This document shows positions 1 to 5,833 of a stretch of 7,345 bases of DNA, one piece after another (positions within the stretch are counted from its first letter, which is position 1; the number at the start of each line of letters is the position of its first letter). The position numbers were made by a program, and so were the translations under genes. A model generated the notes under the pieces. That model did not search any database and was not told the DNA's origin. It worked only from the letters and a program-made list of their open reading frames with translations. The stretch is from Gemmatimonadales bacterium UBA4718. Its GTDB lineage: Bacteria > Gemmatimonadota > Gemmatimonadetes > Gemmatimonadales > Gemmatimonadaceae. The stretch lies in the NCBI GenBank assembly GCA_002404375.1, contig DHJO01000196.1:20780-28124 (forward strand), written 5' to 3'.

Positions 1-32
1 TCCTGCTGCTCCTCAAAGGATTCCTGATTCAT
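1..32 (-). CDS. 5' end of a probable divergent gene, truncated by the window edge
   Basis: Read on the minus strand, an ATG at 32-30 opens a frame that stays open to the window edge and gives MNQESFEEQQ. A strong Shine-Dalgarno sequence, GGAGG (complement of 37-41), lies 4 bases before the ATG, which is slightly tight but usable. The other ATG, at 36-34, hits a stop after seven codons, so it is not the start. Only ten residues are visible, acidic and Gln-rich, so no family can be named. The gene would be divergent from the small gene at 134 and share the 33-133 region with it. The call rests on the ribosome-binding site and the open frame only. Confidence 0.4.
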   Translation of the reverse strand, partial: MNQESFEEQQ

Positions 33-53
33 CCATCCTCCACATTTGTTGGG

Positions 54-73
54 TTGCAGTCATTGATCTGCAA
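54..73. promoter_or_regulatory. Inverted repeat in the divergent intergenic region, possible operator
   Basis: TTGCAG (54-59) and CTGCAA (68-73) are exact reverse complements separated by 8 bases. The element sits in the 101-base region between a probable leftward gene starting at 32 and a rightward gene starting at 134, where a shared operator or promoter would be expected. TTGCAG is also a fair -35 hexamer on both strands, but I found no convincing -10 at a proper distance. Six-base arms are common by chance. Confidence 0.25.
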
Positions 74-98
74 TTCCCGTGATAGCGGCGTGAAAGCT

Positions 99-140
99 GC
101 GACATTTCATCAGTTCCGTCGAGGGTAATCGAAATGTCGC
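99..140 (+). promoter_or_regulatory. Dyad spanning the ribosome-binding site and start codon of the next gene
   Basis: GCGACATTTC (99-108) is a perfect 10-base reverse complement of GAAATGTCGC (131-140), with a 22-base spacer. In the mRNA the ATG at 134-136 would lie inside the 3' arm and the GAGGG ribosome-binding site (121-125) in the loop. Folding would therefore hide the start codon. At the DNA level the same dyad could be an operator with half-site centres about 32 bp apart, close to three helical turns. The symmetry is seen directly; the regulatory role is inferred. Confidence 0.45.
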
Positions 141-406
141 GCGCATTCGTGAAAGAAGATGCTGGATGGGGCGATCCGGGAAGGCGCTATTCGCTCCCGG
201 CTCGCAATGATCCCGGCTACGACGAAGCCGCAGCTGAAGCGCTCCTGGAGGCGGCCCGCGCCGGCGACACTGGAAGCGCGGAGAGCGCGACCGGATACTA
301 TTGGGGAGAAAAGCAGCTCCGTCCCTTTGTCGAGAGAATTCTCGCACGCGCCGAGCGTGAGGGCGACGAGCGCCTGGCGCAGCTCGCGGCGAGATTTCTC
401 CGGTAG
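134..406 (+). CDS. Small charged helical protein of unknown function (90 aa)
   Basis: The ATG at 134 is preceded by GAGGG at 121-125, 8 bases upstream, and the frame ends at TAG 404-406. The 90-residue product has no signal peptide or membrane span and should be cytoplasmic. It starts MSRAFVKED, continues with a polar, Pro/Arg/Gly-containing stretch to about residue 30, then forms two predicted helical segments (about 31-44 and 63-90). The second is rich in Glu, Arg, Ala and Leu and ends RFLR. An aromatic ATGYYWGE motif sits between the helices. I recall similar short proteins in related bacteria, and the MSRAFVKE start also resembles the N-terminus of some GreA/GreB-like factors, but the Gre domains are absent, so no function is assigned. 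The gene stands 95 bases before the large Asp-box gene and may be separately transcribed. Its start codon lies in a perfect inverted repeat (99-140). Confidence 0.75.
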   Translation: MSRAFVKEDAGWGDPGRRYSLPARNDPGYDEAAAEALLEAARAGDTGSAESATGYYWGEKQLRPFVERILARAEREGDERLAQLAARFLR

Positions 407-447
407 GAGCTACGCCCGCGAACAAACCTGGGCGACTTGCCGATTGG

Positions 448-475
448 TTGACGCGGCTCTACATAGTAGCGTCAA
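448..475 (+). promoter_or_regulatory. Inverted repeat in the leader of the Asp-box gene
   Basis: TTGACGC (448-454) is the exact reverse complement of GCGTCAA (469-475). An inner dyad, CTAC-ATA-GTAG (459-469), allows a nested hairpin with a bulge on the left arm. The element ends 26 bases before the GTG start at 502 and 13 bases before its ribosome-binding site. TTGACG could also serve as a -35 box, but no good -10 follows at 16-18 bases. It may be an operator or leader hairpin, or chance. Confidence 0.25.
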
Positions 476-501
476 TCTACCCGCCGTTGGAGATTTCATT
501 C

Positions 502-3500
502 GTGAGAGTTAATGCCCTTCGCTTTCTCGTCGGCGCCGGCCTGACGACCGTATTGCTCCTTCCGTTTGACGCCAATTCTCAACACCCGCCCGGAGGAATC
601 ACCGGGCGTGTCAATCCAACCATACCGATCTCGCCGGCTTACGACACCTCGGCGTTCGCCGCGCTGCGCTGGCGCGAGATCGGACCATTTCGCGGCGGCA
701 GATCCGTCGCTGTGGCCGGCTCGAGCAAGAGACCGAACGAGTATTACTTCGGCACCACTGGCGGCGGCGTGTTCAAGACCACCGATGGTGGCATCACCTG
801 GGCGCCGGTAACGGACAAGTATTTTGGCGGGACGATCGGGGCAATCGGAATAAGCGAGTCCAATCCGGACATCGTCTACGTGGGCGCGGGCGAATACCCG
901 ATTCGCGGCAACGTGTCGCACGGCGATGGAGTCTGGCGCACGACCGACGCCGGAAAGACCTGGGTCTCCCTCGGCCTTGCCGACACGCGACAGATCTCGC
1001 GAGTGCGCGTGCACCCGACGAATCCCGACATCGTTTACGTCGGCGCGCAGGGGCACGTCTTTGGGCCCAGCGCGGAGCGCGGAGTTTTCAAGACCACCGA
1101 CGGCGGCAAGAGCTGGAGAAAGGTTCTGTATCGGAACGACTCCACCGGCATAACGGACCTGATCATGGATGCCAAGGATCCGGAGACGCTCTACGCGGCC
1201 TTCTGGGAAGCGTGGCGTACTCCCTGGCAGCTCGTGTCGGGCGGAGCGGGAAGCGGAATCTTCAAGTCGATGGATGGAGGGGAGCATTGGACGGAGATCA
1301 CGCGCAACCCCGGCCTTCCACCGGGCGTGATCGGCAACATCGGTCTCGCAGTCTCGCCGGTCAACCCGAGTCACGTGTGGGCCATCGTAGAGGCAGATTC
1401 GGGCGGGGTGTTCAGATCGACGGACGGAGGAGCGACGTGGACTCGCACGAACAGCGATCGCCGGCTGCGCCAGCGTGCGTGGTATTACACGAGAATCTTC
1501 GCCGATACCAAGGACGAGAATTCGGTCTACGTGCTGAACACCGGCATGTACCGCTCCACCGACAACGGAAAGACCTTCCGCAACATCCAGGTGCCGCACG
1601 GCGACAATCACGACCTGTGGATCGCGCCCAACGACGCGCAGCGGATGATCGAATCCAACGACGGCGGAGCGAACGTGTCGTTCAACGGTGGCAAATCCTG
1701 GAGCGAGCAGGACCAGGCGACGGCGCAATTTTACCACGTCGTCACAACGAACCATTTCCCCTACAGGGTCTGCGGGGCGCAGCAGGACAATTCGACTTTG
1801 TGCGGGCCGAGCAGGAAGAGCGGCGGAATCGACATCGGCGACTGGTACGACGTCGGTGGCGGGGAAAGTGGATACATCGCCGCGCGCCCGGACTCACCCG
1901 ACGTGATTTTCGCCGGATCATACGGCGGTCTTCTCACGCACAAGAACATCAGCACGGGATTCGAGCGCGACGTAAACCCGTGGCCGAACAATCCGATGGG
2001 TCACGACGCCGCCGACGCGAAATATCGCTTTCAGTGGACGTTCCCAATCGTCATCTCGCCGCACAACCCGAACAGGATGTACGTGGGAAGCAGCGTGATC
2101 TTTCAGTCCGACGACGAAGGGCAGACGTACAAGGCGATCAGTCCAGATCTCACCCGCCATGATCCGCGAACGCTCGGCTCTTCGGGCGGCCCCATCACCA
2201 AGGACCAGACATCAGTCGAGTACTACGCGACCGTATTCACGATCGCGGAGTCGCCGCGCACCGCTGGAGTGATTTGGGCGGGGACCGACGACGGGCTCGT
2301 GCAGGTCACCCGCGATGGCGGCAAGACATGGAAGAACGTGACCCCGCCTGGATTGCCGGAGTGGGCACGCATCTCGATGATCGATGCGTCCAACTTTGGC
2401 CTTGGGACAGCGTACGTCGCCGCGAACCGTTACCAGCTCGATGACATGAAGCCGTACATGTACAGGACGAATGACTACGGCGCAACCTGGACTACCATCA
2501 CGAACGGAATCCCGGCGACCGACTTCACCAGAGTGGTGCGCGAAGATCCCGAGCGCTCCGGCCTTCTGTACGCGGGGACCGAGCGAGGGATCTGGGTGTC
2601 ATTCGATGCCGGCGCACACTGGCAGACGCTAAGGCGCAATCTGCCGATCGTGCCTGTCCACGATCTCGCGATCAAGGAAGGCGATCTCATAGCCGCAACG
2701 CACGGCCGATCATTCTGGATACTCGACGACTTATCGGCGTTGCGGCAGATGAATCCGGATATCACGCGTTCTCCCGCGTATCTCTTCAAGCCGCGCAAAG
2801 CGTACCGCGCGGGGTTCGGCGGCGGGGGAGGAACTGGTGCCGCGGGTGGACATCCGTCGGGGGCAAACCCATCGTCGGGTGGAGTGGTGTACTACTGGCT
2901 CGCGCAGCCTCGTCAGGTCGTGACGATGGATTTTCTGGATCCGCAGGGCAAAGTGATACGGAGCTTCACCAGCGGGCAGGATCCGACCGTCGCCGCCGAT
3001 TCGGTTCGCGGCGACAGCATCAGGACTGCGCGAAACGACAGCATCCGGCGCGCCGGCGGTACACCCGATACGACGACGAGATCGGAGGCGCGCGGGGAAG
3101 AAACGCCTCCGGGTGACGACGGTCCGCCGCGACGCCCGCCGCCGCCGCGAGTAGCCAACAAGGCTGGCCTCAACACTTTCGCCTGGAATCTTCGTTATCC
3201 CGATGCTTCTGTATTCGAGAACATGATCCTCTGGGCGGGTGGCACATCGGGCCCCGTGGTTCTCCCGGGCACCTACACGGTCCGCATGACCGTGAATGGC
3301 CAGAGCTTTCGGCAGCCGCTTACCATCGTGAAAGATCCACGGAGCGCCGCCAGTGACGCGGACCTGCGTGAACAGTTCGATTTTCTGATGCGTATTCACG
3401 ACAAGACAACTCAGGCGAACGACGCTGTAAAGATGATTCGAAACGTGAAGGCCCAGCTCGCCGATCGTACCAGGAAGATGCCGTCAGACAAGAGCGCGGC

Positions 3501-3876
3501 GTTTGCGAGCGCGACGAAGTCTCTCATCGATCGACTCTCGGCGATCGAGAGCGAGATCTACCAGGTGAAGAACCAGTCGGGTCAAGACCCGCTCAACTAT
3601 CCGATCAGATTAAACAACAAGATCGCGGCGCTCTCGGGCGTCGTTGGTGGGACGGATGCGAAGCCGACTAGCCAGTCATACACGGTGTTCAATGATCTGT
3701 CGGGGGAGCTGGATCGACAGCTCTCAGCTATGCGCGGAGCCCTTATCATCCTCCCGCCAATCAACGCTTCACTAAAGGCCGCAGGACTTCCCCCAATCGT
3801 GCCGAGTACGGAGGAGATAAGAGGGCCGGCGCGGGCGGTTCCTTCGGGAAGTGCCGAAGACGAGGTCGAGAAGTAG
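502..3876 (+). CDS. Exported VPS10/sortilin-like Asp-box beta-propeller protein (1124 aa)
   Basis: The best start is GTG 502, with GGAG at 489-492 nine bases upstream. It places a signal peptide at the N-terminus: Arg2/Arg7, a hydrophobic core at about 8-20, and a possible cleavage near Ala24-Asn-Ser26. The upstream in-frame TTG at 448 would add 18 residues before that signal and has no ribosome-binding site. About eleven Asp-box motifs (S/T-x-D-x-G-x-x-W/F type) begin near residues 92, 146, 197, 255, 305, 351, 384, 535, 602, 655 and 699. They mark tandem beta-propellers of the sortilin/VPS10 or BNR type. A Gly-rich linker (about 772-795), a charged Pro-rich linker (about 830-886, with DSIR repeats), an Ig-like strand region (about 888-945, with PGTYTVRM) and a helical tail follow. 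Such proteins are often labelled glycosyl hydrolases, but Asp-boxes are structural and I see no catalytic signature, so the substrate is unknown. The lipoprotein gene follows after 4 bases. Confidence 0.9.
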   Translation: MRVNALRFLVGAGLTTVLLLPFDANSQHPPGGITGRVNPTIPISPAYDTSAFAALRWREIGPFRGGRSVAVAGSSKRPNEYYFGTTGGGVFKTTDGGITWAPVTDKYFGGTIGAIGISESNPDIVYVGAGEYPIRGNVSHGDGVWRTTDAGKTWVSLGLADTRQISRVRVHPTNPDIVYVGAQGHVFGPSAERGVFKTTDGGKSWRKVLYRNDSTGITDLIMDAKDPETLYAAFWEAWRTPWQLVSGGAGSGIFKSMDGGEHWTEITRNPGLPPGVIGNIGLAVSPVNPSHVWAIVEADSGGVFRSTDGGATWTRTNSDRRLRQRAWYYTRIFADTKDENSVYVLNTGMYRSTDNGKTFRNIQVPHGDNHDLWIAPNDAQRMIESNDGGANVSFNGGKSWSEQDQATAQFYHVVTTNHFPYRVCGAQQDNSTLCGPSRKSGGIDIGDWYDVGGGESGYIAARPDSPDVIFAGSYGGLLTHKNISTGFERDVNPWPNNPMGHDAADAKYRFQWTFPIVISPHNPNRMYVGSSVIFQSDDEGQTYKAISPDLTRHDPRTLGSSGGPITKDQTSVEYYATVFTIAESPRTAGVIWAGTDDGLVQVTRDGGKTWKNVTPPGLPEWARISMIDASNFGLGTAYVAANRYQLDDMKPYMYRTNDYGATWTTITNGIPATDFTRVVREDPERSGLLYAGTERGIWVSFDAGAHWQTLRRNLPIVPVHDLAIKEGDLIAATHGRSFWILDDLSALRQMNPDITRSPAYLFKPRKAYRAGFGGGGGTGAAGGHPSGANPSSGGVVYYWLAQPRQVVTMDFLDPQGKVIRSFTSGQDPTVAADSVRGDSIRTARNDSIRRAGGTPDTTTRSEARGEETPPGDDGPPRRPPPPRVANKAGLNTFAWNLRYPDASVFENMILWAGGTSGPVVLPGTYTVRMTVNGQSFRQPLTIVKDPRSAASDADLREQFDFLMRIHDKTTQANDAVKMIRNVKAQLADRTRKMPSDKSAAFASATKSLIDRLSAIESEIYQVKNQSGQDPLNYPIRLNNKIAALSGVVGGTDAKPTSQSYTVFNDLSGELDRQLSAMRGALIILPPINASLKAAGLPPIVPSTEEIRGPARAVPSGSAEDEVEK

Positions 3877-3880
3877 CATC

Positions 3881-4558
3881 ATGAGCGCGCGTCTAATCTT
3901 TCTGCTGATCGGAGCGGGTGCGGTATTGGGAACAGGCGCATGTGACAGAAATGGAGAGGACGACAGCCGCACGCGCATCAACGTGCTCGATTCCACCTTC
4001 ACTCAGTCGTGGCAGACCATGCAGGACACTGGCGTGGTATACCGAATCGAGGTGATCTCCCCGCTGGGCGCGGACACGATTCGCAACGTCATACCGCCGG
4101 CTCCGGTCGTAGTCGGAGATACGCTGGTCATCGGTCTCATGCAGGTCTCGGAAGATTCATCCACTCCCCAACGACAGATCTTTCGCGCGCGCCTCGGTCA
4201 GCATCGGATTGAAACGAAGCCTATGCCTGTCGATGTCTGGGCTTCCTATCAGGATGTCCTAGTCTCTCCCGATGGACGCTACATCGCCTACGTCGGTGAG
4301 GACACGACCCCCGAAAATCCCGGGACGTACGCCGTCGTGCGCAACCTCGCAAATGGTGAGATCATGGCGAAGGGCCCGGGTGGTGGAGGCTGCGACTGCG
4401 ACGAGGACTTCAATCACGCGCGGTGGTTTCCGCCCGACAGCTTCGAGATCGCGGTCGCCCACACGAACACGAAGGGCGGGTGGGAGCGCATCTCCGGAAA
4501 AGCATCTGCGCGGCGGATCCACGTCGATTCCCTCACCGACGAGCCGGACTGGCATTGA
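3881..4558 (+). CDS. Putative lipoprotein with a PD40-like beta-propeller motif (225 aa)
   Basis: ATG 3881 lies 4 bases after the stop of the Asp-box gene, with GAGAAG (3868-3873) as a likely ribosome-binding site inside that gene's end. The frame is also open from a GTG at 3851, but this would put ten charged residues before the signal sequence. The N-terminus has Arg4, a hydrophobic stretch (5-18) and Cys21 in TGAC. This suggests a lipoprotein signal, although Thr at -3 is a weak lipobox; a plain signal peptide is possible. VSPDGRYIAYVGED (about 128-141) resembles a PD40/TolB propeller strand. A Gly-rich turn then leads to a CDCDED cluster (Cys171, Cys173) and the motif HARWFPPDSFEIAVAH, which looks like a second propeller strand. 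The protein is too short for a full propeller, and I do not recognise a named family. It is likely co-transcribed with both neighbours and located in the cell envelope. Confidence 0.8.
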   Translation: MSARLIFLLIGAGAVLGTGACDRNGEDDSRTRINVLDSTFTQSWQTMQDTGVVYRIEVISPLGADTIRNVIPPAPVVVGDTLVIGLMQVSEDSSTPQRQIFRARLGQHRIETKPMPVDVWASYQDVLVSPDGRYIAYVGEDTTPENPGTYAVVRNLANGEIMAKGPGGGGCDCDEDFNHARWFPPDSFEIAVAHTNTKGGWERISGKASARRIHVDSLTDEPDWH

Positions 4559-5034
4559 GAGACGCAGCGCGTGAGCTGCTCCGCCACACCATCGCAACCG
4601 TCGCGTACCGCGGCGCAAAAGCTACGCGCGGCGCGCCCGCGGATTTTGCTGAGTTCCAGGCGGCGGGTGACGTCCGGACTCCCGTTCAGATTATCGCGCA
4701 CATGGCGGACCTGTACGACTGGGCGCTCACTCTGGCCAAAGGAAAGTGGGACTACAATCAGTCAACACCCGGCAGCTGGAAGGGTGAGCTGGAACGATTT
4801 CACGCCTCGCTCAACGCCTTCGATGAGTATCTAGCGTCGGATGCACCGCTGGAACACTCGGTAGAGAAGCTGTTTCAGGGACCGATCGCCGACTCGCTCA
4901 CGCACGTGGGACAAATTGCGATTCTTAGGCGGCTTGCCAACTCGCCGATCCGGGGCGAAAGCTATGCACGCTCGGACATCGTGGCGGGTCGAGTCGGGCC
5001 GGAACAAACCCCGAGCCAGTTCGAGTTCGATTAG
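4555..5034 (+). CDS. DinB-like four-helix-bundle protein (159 aa)
   Basis: I choose the TTG at 4555, whose TTGA overlaps the TGA stop (4556-4558) of the lipoprotein gene, a classic arrangement for translational coupling. There is no strong ribosome-binding site. An in-frame GTG at 4423 would add 44 Arg-rich residues read out of frame within the lipoprotein gene, and the next ATG (codon 50) is too late. The helical product resembles the DinB/YfiT-like superfamily: IIAHMADLYDWAL (46-58) matches the first metal-His helix, and DSLTHVGQIAILRRL (113-127) matches the usual HxxxHxGQ helix. Visible candidate ligands are His49, Asp113 and His117, with Asp where the family normally has His. DinB-fold proteins include thiol-transferases and many uncharacterised metal-binding proteins, so no reaction is assigned. 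It is cytoplasmic, with no signal or membrane span. The call comes from motif memory and was not searched. Confidence 0.72.
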   Translation: MRDAARELLRHTIATVAYRGAKATRGAPADFAEFQAAGDVRTPVQIIAHMADLYDWALTLAKGKWDYNQSTPGSWKGELERFHASLNAFDEYLASDAPLEHSVEKLFQGPIADSLTHVGQIAILRRLANSPIRGESYARSDIVAGRVGPEQTPSQFEFD

Positions 5035-5054
5035 CGATATCACTATGTTATACG
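5026..5054 (+). promoter_or_regulatory. Possible extended -10 promoter for the coiled-coil membrane protein
   Basis: TG-T-TATACG (5046-5054) has the form of an extended -10 element. Only a poor -35 (TTCGAT, 5026-5031) lies 17 bases before it, overlapping the end of the DinB-like gene. Transcription would start near 5061, about 35 bases before the ATG at 5097. The 62-base gap between the two genes, against near-zero gaps upstream, makes a separate promoter reasonable. Confidence 0.3.
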
Positions 5055-5096
5055 AACAGCTGCAACCTCTGACCTAGCCAGCTCGTAGGGATGGTA

Positions 5097-5771
5097 ATGC
5101 AGATAGCACAAGAACCCAAAGTACCAACCACCCTGGGAAAGCCAGTTGTGGTGGTGCACGACGCACCCGGCGTCGGCACGTTCACCATCTCGACTCCGAT
5201 GTCGGCGCGTGAGCTGAACGCCCTCAAGGCCCAGAGGTCGGAGCTATCCGACCAGCTCCAATCCGTTGACGGCCGTCGCTCCAAATTGCTCAGTCAGCTG
5301 AGGCAGACCGGAGATCCGACCGCCGTGAAGGGTCTGGAGGATCGGCTGGCGCTTCTCGATAAGCGGCAGCTGCAGCTCGAGTCGGATCTCGCCCAAACTG
5401 GGCAGCAACTCTCCAGTGTCCCGGCGGGGTTGGTCGCGGGCACGGTCAGTCCCGTCTTCGCTGGATTGGGATCAGGCCAGGTCGTTGCGATCTCCATCTT
5501 CTCGATCATTTTCGTCCTCGGTCCGCTCGCCGCCGGCTTTGCGCGCACGCTCTGGAGAAGGCCGACCCAACCCGCGCTCCCGCCGGCGGCGCTCACCGAA
5601 ACTGCTCAGCGCCTGGAAAGACTGGAGGGCGCGGTCGACTCGATCGCGATCGAGATCGAGCGAATCTCAGAGGGTCAGCGGTTCGTGACGAAGCTCTTGT
5701 CCGAAGGACAGCGTGCGCCTGCACTCGGCGCGGGACAACGCTTCCCGGATCCTGTTCACTCGGGCCAGTAA
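5097..5771 (+). CDS. Coiled-coil protein with one membrane segment, unknown function (224 aa)
   Basis: Two in-frame ATGs occur, at 5091 and 5097. AGGG at 5087-5090 touches the first but sits six bases from the second, so 5097 is preferred. Residues 1-33 are polar with a short hydrophobic strand (PVVVVHDAPG). Residues about 36-106 form a heptad-rich coiled coil (ELNALKAQRSELSDQL onward) broken by a Gly-Asp-Pro turn near 72-74. Residues about 129-149 form one hydrophobic membrane span followed by the positive ArgTrpArgArg-type stretch near 150-155. A second coiled coil (about 166-200) ends in a polar tail. By the positive-inside rule the C-terminal coil is probably cytoplasmic and the first coil outside, although no cleavable signal is seen. 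I recognise no family. The architecture would suit a membrane-anchored scaffold or tether. A strong terminator follows 14 bases after the stop. Confidence 0.8.
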   Translation: MQIAQEPKVPTTLGKPVVVVHDAPGVGTFTISTPMSARELNALKAQRSELSDQLQSVDGRRSKLLSQLRQTGDPTAVKGLEDRLALLDKRQLQLESDLAQTGQQLSSVPAGLVAGTVSPVFAGLGSGQVVAISIFSIIFVLGPLAAGFARTLWRRPTQPALPPAALTETAQRLERLEGAVDSIAIEIERISEGQRFVTKLLSEGQRAPALGAGQRFPDPVHSGQ

Positions 5772-5785
5772 TGATTCCAGTCAAC

Positions 5786-5820
5786 TGAAAAGAGCGCACT
5801 GTGATAGTGCGCTCTTTTCA
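5786..5820. terminator. Bidirectional intrinsic terminator between convergent genes
   Basis: TGAAAAGAGCGCACT (5786-5800) and AGTGCGCTCTTTTCA (5806-5820) form a perfect 15-bp stem with the 5-base loop GTGAT. The A4/T4 runs at the stem base give each strand a T tract after the GC-rich part. The stem lies 14 bases after the plus-strand stop at 5771 and 13 bases beyond the minus-strand stop at 5834, so it can serve both genes. Confidence 0.92.
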
Positions 5821-5833
5821 ATTTGGTGGCGGG

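Noticed and set aside
60..425. Minus-strand 121-codon frame opposite the small gene at 134-406
   Set aside because: Extremely Arg/Pro-rich with no ribosome-binding site; the plus-strand frame has good start signals and helical patterning.
448..501. TTG at 448 as start of the Asp-box protein
   Set aside because: No ribosome-binding site precedes it, the added 18 residues would come before a good signal peptide, and the TTG lies within an inverted repeat. GTG 502 has GGAG at a proper distance.
496..1755. Long minus-strand open frame (419 codons) opposite the Asp-box gene
   Set aside because: It is Arg/Val/Asp-rich, lacks a recognisable domain or ribosome-binding site, and lies wholly opposite a strongly supported gene. 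Long antisense frames are common in GC-rich coding DNA.
1212..2162. Plus-strand 316-codon frame inside the Asp-box gene
   Set aside because: An out-of-frame reading of the Asp-box gene, full of Arg and Gln, with the true frame showing clear repeated motifs.
2731..3399. Minus-strand open frame of 222 codons opposite the C-terminal part of the Asp-box gene
   Set aside because: Arg-rich composition with no domain or start signal; best explained as an antisense shadow.
502..3876. Calling the Asp-box protein a sialidase or glycosyl hydrolase
   Set aside because: Asp-boxes are structural and shared by many propeller proteins; no catalytic Arg triad or Tyr/Glu arrangement could be identified by eye.
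4423..4554. GTG at 4423 as start of the DinB-like protein
   Set aside because: The extra 44 residues are Arg/His-rich and overlap the lipoprotein gene in another frame. The TTGA overlap at 4555 is a better start.
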